NCBI GenBank assembly: GCA_023935145.1
Contig: CM043697.1
Location: forward strand, 57,860,501 to 57,924,500
Direction of reading: 5' to 3'
Origin: Bretschneidera sinensis
Lineage: Eukaryota; Streptophyta; Magnoliopsida; Brassicales; Akaniaceae
Length of the DNA stretch: 64,000 nucleotides
Made by a program: the position numbers and the translations under genes. The notes beneath the pieces were generated by a model. The model did not search any database. It was given only the letters and a program-made list of their open reading frames with translations, and was not told the DNA's origin. Positions 1 to 9,449 of the stretch are shown here, piece by piece. Each line of letters begins with the position of its first letter. Position 1 is the first letter of the stretch.

Positions 1-860
1 CAAGAAGTGCAGAAACTGTCAGCAGTACTCTCCAGTGTCGTACCGGCCTGCTAATCTCCTCACCTCAATCACTAGTCCACTTCTCTTCGCTATGTGGGGG
101 ATGGACATCCTGGGCCCGTTCACCACAGCAGCTGGGCAAAAGAAACACCTCATTATAGCCATTGATTATTTCACTAAGTGGGTCGAGGCGAAACCACTGG
201 CCAGCATTACGGATCACCAAACTAGAAACTTCGTTTAGAAGTCGATTATATGTCGGTTCAGGATTCCTTGGGTGTTGGTCACCGATAAAGGAAAGTAATT
301 TGATAGCTCCCGATTCAAAACATTCTGTGAAGATCTCCAAATCGAGCATCAATTCTCATCTATTGGATACCCGCAGGCCAATGACCAAGCCGAAGTCACC
401 AACAGGACCCTCCTCCAAGCTATCAAGAGAAGACTAGATAAAGAAGATAAACACTGGGCTGACCAACTCCCCAATGTTCTTTGGGCCTACTAGACAACCG
501 TACGTACGCCAATAGGAGAAACCCTGTTCTTCATGACGTACGATTCGGAAGTTGTCATCCTAGTCGAAATCGAAATTCCATCAATGCACGTACAGTTTTT
601 TGAACCAAGTAACAATGAGGAAGCCTTAAGGATGAACGCGAACTTGGTTGATGAAGTGCGGGACAAAGCCCAGTCCGTCTAGACCAATAGAGGACAGCCC
701 GGTACTACAACTCCCGAGTTCCGAACCGAAGCTTCAAACTCCATGACCTCATCCTCCGAAAGAGTGAAGTGTCTCGTCCTCACCACACAGGAAAGCTCGT
801 TTCAAATTGAGAAGGTCCGTACCGAATCCGAAGAATTTGCCAGGTAAACCCATCCCACAC
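1..860 (+). pseudogene. Ty3/gypsy integrase fragment (decayed)
   Basis: Translation shows the core of a Ty3/gypsy integrase, the enzyme that inserts retrotransposon cDNA into host DNA. The first catalytic aspartate sits in a WGMDILGPF block, followed by a DYFTKWVEAKPL block. The second aspartate lies in VTDKGK at about 280. The region with the third acidic residue (QANDQAEVTNRTLLQAIKRR) is at about 380-435. A stop after NFV at 236-238 and several later stops and frame changes break the frame, so no active enzyme can be made. Upstream pol lies outside the window. It shares strand with the polypurine tract and 3' LTR at 5508-6108, so I read it as part of that element. The family call is secure; the exact 3' limit is not. 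Confidence 0.85.
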
Positions 861-1039
861 ACTTGGAATGCGGAGAACCTCCGTAAATTTTATCAGTGAT
901 ATGAAATGTAAAGTAAAGATCAATAAAGTTTGAAATTTATAGAAACATTCCAAAATCTCATTTAAGTTAAAGATGGAGGTACAAAATTAGACGCTCTCAG
1001 CTTTGGATACACAAAAAAAAAAAAAAAAAAAAATCTATT
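861..1039. other. spacer between integrase and antisense ORF
   Basis: A-rich non-coding sequence with an A homopolymer at 1013-1033. No gene is visible. It separates the sense pol remnant from the 3' end of the antisense coding region. Confidence 0.6.
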
Positions 1040-3074
1040 CTACAGGAGTAAGGCCTCGTGGACCTCGTCCTCACTCCTCACCACCTCCTGAGCCTCACCC
1101 CCAACAGTCTCCTGAGCCTCGCCCTCCGCAACACCAACTATGGCGGTATCCTCTGCATCTTCTCCTGCAGCAGCGGCACCCGAGTCCCTAGAAAAGGCAC
1201 CCAAATCAAGCCCGAAAAAGTCAACCCCCGGGTAAAATGACTCAGCCTTCCTCCTGGCCTCATTGAAGCCTATCAGATACTGAGCCCCGGCCTCGTCCAC
1301 TAAGGCCTCCTTGGCCGTGGCCTCAACTTTCTCCCTTTCAACAGCCTTGGCAAGCACCTCCTCCATCTCAGCCCTCAGCAGCCCATTCTCCTTCCTCAAA
1401 GCCTCTTCAGCCCGGTAGCAATGGCCCTTCTCCATTACCGCTGTATCTTTGGCCCTTTCTGCCGCCTCTAAGGAAGAAGACAAGGCTCGGGCCAGGTTCT
1501 GAGTCTCTTTCAGCTTGTGCTCGGCTTTTGCCAAGCACTTCACCATGTCAGCACCTCGTCGAGCAAGGATCCTGCCAAGGACTCCACCCTAGAATAAAGG
1601 AATTGTCAAGAGCAGTTGAAATAAAAAACGAACAAATCAAAGAACCAAGATGAAAGAAAGAAACCATACCTGGGAGAGAGCGGTCTTCACGGCCGAGCAA
1701 AGCTCCTCGAAAGGCTTCACCGAGATCTCCACAAAATCACCGGGGGGGATTCCCATGATGAGGTGTTCGCGAGCAACCTTTCGGTGCTCGAACACGGAAT
1801 CATCCACCCTCAGTGCCTACCGGGGCATGAAGATGGAAGCTGCTCCAAGCCCCTCCCTGGATGAAGACGGTCCCGGTGGAAGGATGAGAGTGGTAGGATC
1901 GGCCCTCTCCTCAAAAACTGGAGGCCTCGAAGGGCTCTCCGCAGCAATAGGCACCGGGGACAAGGCCCGGGCCTTCTTTTTCTGCTCCTGTGTAGAGCTA
2001 CTGGCCTCCGAAGCCCTCTTCTTCTCTCGAGCCATACATCTGGCCCTCTCCCTAGCTTTGGCTGCTAACTCCATCTCTGCATAAAAAAACGGGTGTTAAT
2101 AACTCGGATTAAAAAATCAAAATTACTGAAAGCTAAAAAAGACTGAGGGCTACCATGCTCAAGGTTTGGCGGAAGGTTAGGAGGGCAGAGGCCGCGCCTG
2201 TGGAGCTCTTTGTTTTCTCCAAGAACCTCGATATCCAAAGGCGCGGCCAGTATGGCATTCAACGTCTCCTACTTTTGGCGCAGGAGGTGCGACCTTTTGC
2301 ACTTGCCAAAAAGCTCCAAGCTCCAAGAAAGGGGGATGTCGAAGCTCTCGGTGCTCTTCCACCTCTTTATGGAAGAAAGCTTATTCCTTAAAACCTTCTT
2401 TCGCCTCTACGAACTCACGATGACCCACCCTGAATGACCAAGGCGGGCAAGTTGGAAGTGAGCTTTGAACAAATTCATGTTCATCACCCCTCCCACCTCC
2501 TGGCACACGGCAATAAATGCTAAGATCAACCGGATGGAGTTAGGCACCAGTTGACTCAGCGCGATACCAAAGTATCTAAGCACCAAGCAGAGGAATGGAT
2601 GGAGAGAAAACCTAAGCCCGACATTCAGCTAGTGTTCGTAAACACAGAGCTCGTAAGGCACCTAGCTAGGAAGAGCATCGCAAGCCCTCTCCCCTTCTTC
2701 TGGTGCCCTCAAATGGTACTCTATGGGGATCCTATACCCAATCCTTATCCCCACAAGTTCAGACTCCTCTACCACACTTAAAATGAAGTTCGCTTCGAAC
2801 GTCCATTCCTCCCTCTCAGTATCCAAGGCATCATCCCTAATGAACAACGACGCCCGGACATTCTCCTCCCTAGATGACTCTCCATCCTCACTCTCCTCTT
2901 CCTCCCCTTTCCAATGTAAGGCACAAGGGCTAGAGTCCCATCGCGAGGGGTAGCCTCCAAGGAGGAGACTTTCTCGCTGGAGGAAACTTTCATTGCCTCT
3001 TCCAGCTCCCTCGAAAGATCCTCGTTTACATCACACTCGGACATTTTACTCACCAAGAGAACTTTTTGGGTCAC
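1040..3074 (-). pseudogene. antisense accessory ORF of gypsy element, 'putative gypsy type transposon' (Transposase_28-like)
   Basis: Read on the minus strand, the most 5' open segment starts at 3074, with an internal ATG at 3044 (MSECDVNEDLSRELEEA). Frame changes at about 2850 lead into a segment with IRIGYRIPIEYHLRAPEEGE at about 2740-2680. Further frames continue through about 2180, and a charged coiled-coil tail (KCLAKAEHKLKETQNLARAL, then AQYLIGFNEARRKAE) ends at 1040. An N-terminal acidic leader, a globular middle and a C-terminal coiled coil are typical of the plant family Pfam calls 'Putative gypsy type transposon' (PF04195), whose function is unknown. It lies opposite to integrase and to the LTR, so it is an antisense ORF inside the retroelement. 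Several stops and frameshifts make it a pseudogene, and some breaks may be introns. Family assignment is from pattern recognition, not a search. Confidence 0.6.
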
Positions 3075-3480
3075 CTCCTAAGAAAACCGAGCACTCTTGA
3101 AGTGTTTCTCTTACTATGTGCTCTCAAGATCTCTCAAAATACAAGTAAGAATTATAGTAAGGAAGGACCCTCTTATTTAGGGCTGTGGCAGTAGAAACGA
3201 GGAGCATTAACTGGGCTCGTCAAACGAGAGGACGCGCCCTTCGCTGTCACCCAGATGCCGTTTACATACCCTGAGGTGCCAGCTGTCACACCCTTTTCTA
3301 CACCCAACATGACGCTATTTAATGACAGCCGCCATAATTTACTGCACCTATAAAAGAAGAACCTCTAGGCTTAAAACAAAGAAGAGCTCATAAGGCCCAA
3401 GGTAAAAGGAAGGGCCTATAAGGCCCAACATAGAAAGAAAGCTCATAAGCACAAAATGAAAGCAAAACCGTAAGCGTAGT
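3075..3480. other. intergenic stretch between antisense ORF and hairpin array
   Basis: No coding sequence is recognised. It contains the minus-strand TATA-like box at 3172-3179 and a plus-strand TATA-like CTATAAAAG at about 3350. It probably acts as leader or promoter for the antisense gene. Confidence 0.4.
3172..3179 (-). promoter_or_regulatory. TATA-like box for the antisense ORF
   Basis: On the minus strand TAAATAAG lies about 100-130 bp upstream of the two candidate start codons (3074, 3044). The hairpin array begins a further 300 bp upstream. This is inferred from sequence only. Confidence 0.35.
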
Positions 3481-4645
3481 TTCTCTAAGTGTTAATGGCT
3501 CGCCCAAGTTATTCTCCAGGTCCGAGTGTTTGAGCTTATTGTCAAACGCTCGACCAAAATTCTCTAGGTCCGAGCGTTTGAGCTGCTCGTCAAACACTCG
3601 GCCAAGTTTCTCTAAGACTGAGCGTTTGAGCTGCTTGTCAAAAGCTCGCCCAGATTTCTCCAAGTCCGAGCGTTTGAGCCTACTGTCAAACACTCGGCCA
3701 AAATTCTCCAGGTCTAAATGTTTGAGCTGCTCGTCAAACACTAGGCCAAGTTTCTCCAAGACCGAGCGTTTGAGCTGCTTATCAAACGCTCGGCCAGATT
3801 TCTCCAAGTCCGAGCGTTTGAGCTTACTGTCAAACATTCGACCAAAATTCTCCAGGTCCGAGCGTTTGAGCTGCTGGTCAAACGCTCGGCCAAGTTTCTC
3901 CAAGACCGAGCGTTTGAGCTTATTGTCAAACGCTCGGCCAAAATTCTCCAAGTTCCGAACGTTTGAGCTGCTCGTCAAACGCTCGACCAAGTTTCTCCAA
4001 GTCCGAGGGTTTGAGTTGCTTATCAAACGCTCGGCCAAATTTCTCCAAGTCCGAGCGTTTGAACTGCTTGTCAAATGCTCGGCCAAAATTCTCCAGGTCC
4101 GAGCATTTGAGCTTATTGTCAAACGCTCGGCCAAAATTCTCTAGGTCCGAGTGTTTGAGCTTATTGTCAAACATTCAGCCAAAACTTTCTAGGGCCGAGC
4201 GTTTGAGCTGTTTGTCAAACGCTCGACCAAGTTTCTCTAGGTCCGAGCGTTTGAGCTGCTTGTCAAACGCTCAGCCAAGTTTCTCCAAGTCCGAGCGTTT
4301 TAGCTGCTTGTCAAATGTTCGGCCAAAATTCTCCAGGTCCGAGTGTTTGAGCTGATTGCCAAATGCTCGTCCAAATTTCTCAAAGTCCGAGTTTTTGAGC
4401 TGCGAGCGTTTGAGCTTATTGTCAAACGTTCGGCCAAAATTCTCCAGGTCCGAGCATTTGAGCTTCTCGTCAAACACTCGACCAAGTTTCTCCAAGATCG
4501 AGCGTTTGAGCTGCTTGTCAAACGCTCAGCCAAAATTTCACCAAGTCCGAGCGCCTGAGCCGTTCCTCATACGCTCAGCTAAGATTTCTCCAGGACCGAG
4601 CATTCAAACTTCTCTTCAAACACTCGGCCAAGGTCTCGCCCAAAA
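3481..4645. repeat. 48-bp tandem array, each unit a 12-bp-arm inverted repeat (about 23 units)
   Basis: The motif CGAGCGTTTGAG recurs at 3523, 3571, 3619, 3667, 3715, 3763, 3811, 3859, 3907, 3956, 4004, 4052, 4100, 4148, 4196, 4244, 4292, 4340, 4388, 4451, 4499, 4548 and 4597, an almost perfect 48-bp period. One extra partial copy at 4403 is offset by 15 bp. In the best units CCGAGCGTTTGA is followed by an 8-base loop and then TCAAACGCTCGG, its exact reverse complement. Each unit can therefore fold into a 12-bp hairpin, separated by 16 bases of spacer (CCAAATTTCTCCAAGT-like). Because 48 is divisible by three, several frames stay open across the array by chance. It sits directly upstream of the antisense ORF. 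Confidence 0.95.
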
Positions 4646-4816
4646 TCAAGCCCTCGTTTTATGGAAAGCGAAATATAAGAACAGGAAGATTATGCAAAGC
4701 AAAAATTGAAAGAAGAATATTTTATTAATTTATCAAAGGATTACAACTAACGACCTCGAAGTACAAACAAAAGAGGACCCTAACGGCCTCGTAGTACAAA
4801 GAAAAAACCTACTACC

Positions 4817-5126
4817 CTAATACAAGTCAATCAAGGAAGGGGCTGCCTCTGCCTCCTCGTCTTGAGACTTGTCCTGGGGCACTCTCCTGTGGCGGGCTAC
4901 TCTCATCCTGAGCCTGGATGCTCTTCTCCTAGGATGGACACCCTTAGGCCTTGATGTTCTTCTTGCCCTCCAGGCTGCCCCTTCCCGAGGCAGGCCTATC
5001 CTCAGACTCCAGCAGAGCAAGGCCAGAGGAGCTTACCTCCGAATATCCAGCCTCGACCCTCCTCTTGGCTTCCATAAATCCCTCAAGAAACTGCTGACTC
5101 CCCTCCCTCTCCAAGACCACTACCAT
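4817..5126 (-). pseudogene. second antisense accessory fragment (C-terminal coiled-coil part)
   Basis: The minus-strand frame beginning MVVVLEREGSQQFLEGFMEA at 5126 matches the pattern of the tail of the first antisense ORF: QQFLEGFMEAKRRVEAGYSE here against QYLIGFNEARRKAESFYPGV there. A frameshifted continuation runs to 4817. It is therefore a second, shorter copy of the same accessory family on the far side of the hairpin array. Whether it is a duplicated end or a deletion relic of another element cannot be decided here. Confidence 0.5.
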
Positions 5127-5507
5127 CCGAGCACTGGGATTTTAGTTCTAGGCTCTTAAACTCACTTTGATTTGGATTTGCTAACAGAAACCCCCTTTTT
5201 ATAAGAAGGGAAAACACGTTCAACAAGGGCATTTAATATGAACACAGAAAAAGAGGAGACCTTTAAAATTCCAAGGCCACTCATATGCTTCTCCAGGCAA
5301 CCTTTTGCTTCTCGAGGATGACAAACTCGTTCCCAAGGTCAGCCATTTAAGGCGAGTTTGACTCACGTGTCCCAAAGTCGGACACCCAATGCTCCAAGAC
5401 CGAGCGCTCAGACCGCAGGATGCATCCTCAGCTCCGCTCACGCCCGGCTCGATCCTTCATTAAAAGACCATGCCCCACAATACTTCCTTAAGCACATAAA
5501 TGTACTC
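5127..5507. other. internal non-coding region before the polypurine tract
   Basis: No coding sequence is recognised. A degenerate copy of the array motif (GACCGAGCGCTCAGACC) appears at about 5398-5414, suggesting the hairpin array once extended further or seeded here. Confidence 0.4.
5196..5203 (-). promoter_or_regulatory. minus-strand TATA box
   Basis: TATAAAAA on the minus strand, in a CTTATAAAAAGGGGG context, lies about 70 bp upstream of the ATG at 5126. Positional evidence only. Confidence 0.35.
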
Positions 5508-5521
5508 AGGAAGTGGGGGGG
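5508..5521 (+). other. polypurine tract of gypsy element
   Basis: AGGAAGTGGGGGGG ends two bases before the 5' TG of the LTR. This is the expected plus-strand primer position for reverse transcription. Confidence 0.8.
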
Positions 5522-5523
5522 CC

Positions 5524-6108
5524 TGTGATGTGGCCCAAAATCCTCCGACCCAGTAAACTCTCTGCCCCAGTAAACTTTCCGGCCCAGTAAACTCTCTGCC
5601 CCAGTAAACACTCCGGCCCAGTAAACTTTCCGGCCCAATGAAGAACGGCCCAGCAAACTCTCCGGCCCAATGAAGAATGGCCCGACAAACCTACACCTGG
5701 GCCCCCTCTACGCACGCAACCCTGCAGCCACTCTACGCCACCCTACAACATGCCGCCCTACATCTGCAGTCTTACGGCGTGCCGCCCTGCAGCCACCCTG
5801 CAACATGCCGTCCCCTGAGCCTATAATCAATGCATTCCCACGGGTGGATGGCTATAAATAAGCTGAGGTATGGAATTTATATTCATTCAGACTTATTTAC
5901 TTACACTTGATTTACTTAAGCCCTCGGCCTCTCCCTTAAGACCTCGTGCTAACTTAAGCTTCGGAGTGCCCTCGAAGGTCTCCCCCTCCCCTCCTTCCGA
6001 GAGCCTTTAGTTCATCCCTGTTACTTGTGCAGCACCCAGGCCACCTCAGCACCCAGGCCACGTCAACACCCCGGCCACATCAGCAGCAGCAAATTTTTGG
6101 CATCAACA
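5524..6108 (+). mobile_element. Ty3/gypsy 3' LTR, 585 bp
   Basis: The LTR starts TGTGATGTGG right after the polypurine tract and ends TTGGCATCAACA, the typical 3' end of plant gypsy LTRs. The termini TGTGATG and CATCAACA form a short imperfect inverted repeat. A TATA box (TATAAATA) lies at 5853-5860. Three blocks of short tandem modules are present: CCCAGTAAACTCTC-like units at 5547-5690, CTGCAGCC/CATGCCGCCC-like units at 5724-5810, and AGCACCCAGGCCAC-like units at 6030-6085. No primer binding site follows, so this is a 3' LTR. Its 5' partner is outside the window. Confidence 0.85.
5853..5860 (+). promoter_or_regulatory. TATA box in gypsy LTR
   Basis: TATAAATA in a GGCTATAAATAAGC context is positioned 330 bp into the LTR. 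It is the likely U3/R promoter of this family. Confidence 0.65.
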
Positions 6109-8284
6109 TTCTTGAATGATTGATTTTATTTATTTTGATTTCAGGTCATGGTAATTGCAAATTCCCTTCAAGGTAATTGCTTATAAGCTAGTTACAGAGT
6201 GCAATTTTGGTTTCTGTTTATTTATTGTACTTTTTAATTGTTCACTTGTTGTGAATCAGATTTGTCTTGTTAAAGTTGCATCTCTATCATGTTGATTGAT
6301 AGATTTCTCCTGAGGAAGAATGAAACCCATCTTCAAACTTAAATTTTAGTTTCTTGCAACTTTAGAGGAGTTGTTTTGCTTTTAAACAAGAAAAAGAATC
6401 TGCAATTCTTTCAATTTGAACTCTTTTCCTAGTTATGTGGAGGGTGCCCTTGGAAGTTTTATTCCGTTGTTTATTTTGTTTGAATGGGCTGCTTTCTTTG
6501 GAAATGAACCTCATTCAATAGTAAATACCCTTTTTTCCTCGATCATGTTTCTTATGAAATCATTGAAGAGATCCTAATAATATATGATATATGTGGATTT
6601 CGTGATGCAGCAAGAAAGTGAACAACACCACTAGGAATGGGGCCAGATAGTGCAGATTTGAGTGGCTGCAATCGCATTTTTAAAGCATGGTTTTGGCCTT
6701 TGATCATCATCATCGGTTATTTGTTCATAATTACACGGATGGTTTAGCACAGCACAGATCAAATTTTGATTTTTTCATTGTAAGAAGTTAGTAGTGAAAT
6801 TGTTGAAACAGAAAGGAAAGGCTTTCCTTTGAGAGAACACATTTAAACAAATTGTCCTCCTCGATTGTTATATCTATGTGTTCTTGTGTATGCAGTCCAA
6901 CTGAAGTTGTTAGTGAGAGTTCTGGGCAGTAACCCATTTGAGTTAATGTGAGGACGATGGCTTGACAAAGGTATGCTTTGCGTGGCCTGCACTCTGTTTC
7001 TCTGACTCCATAACATGAATCTCTAGAAATGTTTTAAATTCCTTAACCGACATTAATGAAATATTGGTTTTGTTTGTCGGGAGCCATTATAAGCAAGTTT
7101 AAATAACTTAGGACGATGTAATTTATATTCCGAATATGGATCTCCCGCAGTTGAATTTCAGTCGATGGGACAAAACTGTCCAGTCCAAAACATTGTCATG
7201 GTGAATAGGAGCAAATCTGATTTAACAAATAAAAAGGAGGTGTATTAAAAAATAAGTTAAAACTTTTTGGGCAAACAGCTTGAATGATGTATGTTCCATA
7301 GTTATTATGATTAGGTTCAAAATTAAAGTTGTTGAGGTAATGAATCACTAGTTTATTGATTCAATTGGTGAGAGTTAATGGTCGAACTGTTCATTTATAA
7401 AAATTATCACAATTATAAAAATATTAATTATATTATATCAAGTAAATTATAAGCTTTTAAAATTATTCATTGAGCATTAACTCAAGCTTAATAAATGAAG
7501 CTAAAAATCAAGTTTTAAACATTATTAATTAGCAAATAATCAGTTGCTTATTGATTCAATCGGTGAGTTAATAGTCTCTCACCGTTCATTTATAAAACTT
7601 ATCACAATTAAAATTATTCATTGAGTATTAACTCAAGCTTAATAAAAGTAGCTAAAAATCAAGTCTTAAGCATTATTAATTAGCAAATAATCTTTTATAA
7701 AAGTTAAAAATAAAAGCAAGAGTGTTTATATAAAAAAATATTAAAGTGGGGATTGCGATCAAAATGTTTTATATAGGAATATAATAAGTTTTCTCCTAAT
7801 ATAAAGACATTAATAAAAGTATATATGATATATATTTTATATATAAGTCAAGGATGAATACTAAAACGTGGACATTAATTTCATTAAGGAATAGTTAGCT
7901 TGGTTGTTGCGTGCTAAATTACTTTCTTTTTTATGCATACGCATTGGTAGTCCTTTCATCCCTTACTCGTCATGCTGGTTCTTCGGTAAAGGTCTTGATT
8001 AATAATACGAACGTCAAAGGTCCAATCCGCTATGTTTGAAACAGTGAAAGAAGGAGACTAGATGATAGAATTGTAGAAAAATCTTAAAGACAATCCTGTT
8101 TATGTCTAGAAGCTGTGCACTTAAAAATATTTTTTTATTATTGGTGAAATAATGTATTATAAAGTGTCTAAAGGAGTTTTAGCCAAATGTGTAGGCTTGA
8201 AAGTGGGCTGAAATAAAATGAATGAAATTCATAAAGCTAGACGTGGATTAGATGGTCCTAGATTATATAGAAAAGTGCATCATT
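6109..8284. other. non-coding region, no gene recognised
   Basis: Moderately AT-rich sequence. Short acceptor- and donor-like motifs occur at about 6144-6175 (TTTCAG, then a 28-base segment, then GTAATT) but no reading frame supports an exon. A diverged tandem duplication lies at 7353-7692. Otherwise I see nothing defined. Confidence 0.5.
7353..7692. repeat. diverged tandem duplication (about 190 and 145 bp)
   Basis: The block starting TTATTGATTCAATTGGTGAG at about 7353 recurs at 7548. Both copies contain CACCGTTCATTTATAAAA-like, TTATTCATTGAGYATTAACT and AGCAAATAATC stretches in the same order. The second copy is shorter because of internal deletions. Confidence 0.75.
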
Positions 8285-9430
8285 TTGTCATTTATTGGTC
8301 AACAATGAAAAAAAAAAGCCGAAGAAATAGAGTGTAATTGTCCAGGACGTGCACAAGTACCAGATGTGGTAGAATCAACTTTCCTGGTGGTTGTAGGATA
8401 TTGGCGCGAGCCTTATGAAGACTTATTGAGATATGATATCAATCCTACTTGCCCTAAGGACAAAATCTTATTGAAAAGAAAAATCAAAAGATACACGATG
8501 ATAGATGATGTTGTATATAGGAAAAGTTTCTTTGGAAAAATACTAAAATGTGTTGGAGAACATGATCAAGAAGCGTTGTTACATGAGCTTCATGCTGAAG
8601 TCTATGGTGGCCATAATAGAGGAGCAAAACTCTATGAAAAGTTGTTAAAAGTTGGTTATTACTGGCCATAAATGCTTAAAGATATGAAAGAGCTCGTACA
8701 AAAATGCAAGTGTGTCACCAGCATGAGAAAGTGCTACACAGAGCCCTTATAGACCTATATATTTTAAGCGTTCTATGGCCTTTCCATACATGGGCTATGG
8801 ATATAATTGAACTAATTTTACCACTTGCTCAGGGACGTGTTTGGATTTTGGCTGTCACAAAACACTTTACCAAATAGGATGAGGCTATATAACTCAAAAA
8901 AGCTATTGGTGAAGCAATGTTGATTTTTATCAAGGAGAATGTTGTTTGCTACTTTGGCATTCCTAAGTGCATTCTATCTGAAAATTGTACGACACAATTG
9001 TTAGGAAGTTTTTGATAACTTATCAAATTACTCACCTCAAATCCATAATGTATTACCCTCAAAGGAATGGCCAAGCAAAGGAAAAAAAAACACTCTTCAA
9101 AATTTTAAGCAGTGTTATACACGATCAACCCAATGCATGGCATGACACTCTCCCATAAGCACAATGGGCTTACAGGATAACTAAGCATTGCACCACAAAT
9201 GCTTCTCTTTATTCACTAGTTTATGAGGCATAATTTGTAATACCAACAAAAATTATAGAGCATTCCACTTCGATTAGAGCAGCATCACAATTAGAAGACA
9301 ACATTAAATAGTTTGCAAAATTAGATGTCTAGGAAGAAAAAAAGAGATTAGTCCATAGTCATTTTCAATGCATATAAAGAAAGGGTGAAAAAATCTGTCC
9401 TAGAAAAATATTCTAACACATTGGCAAAAG
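8285..9430 (+). pseudogene. second Ty3/gypsy integrase fragment (decayed)
   Basis: An open stretch at 8366-8671 encodes the HHCC zinc-binding domain of a gypsy integrase: LLHELHAEVYGGHNRGAKLY, then GYYWP, a stop, then LVQKCKCVTS. Downstream, broken frames show the core: the first catalytic aspartate in HTWAMDIIEL at about 8785, and the ECFGIPK-type block (VCYFGIPKCILSE) at about 8950. A following NGQAE/NAWHDTLP-type block is at about 9065-9150. Many stops interrupt it. Its divergence from the first gypsy copy suggests another family. Sequence downstream is antisense plant-mobile-domain coding, a layout known for some plant gypsy elements. Confidence 0.8.
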
Positions 9431-9449
9431 GAGAATTAAGAATGGAAAT

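Noticed and set aside
3388..4558. Several long overlapping open frames on both strands with a 16-residue repeat
   Set aside because: They are produced by the 48-bp hairpin array: 48 is divisible by three, so stops are avoided in several frames at once. No domain or start context supports a protein.
3481..4645. CRISPR-like array (regular palindromic repeats)
   Set aside because: The repeat and spacer are both repeated, so there are no unique spacers. The context is a plant retrotransposon with no cas genes.
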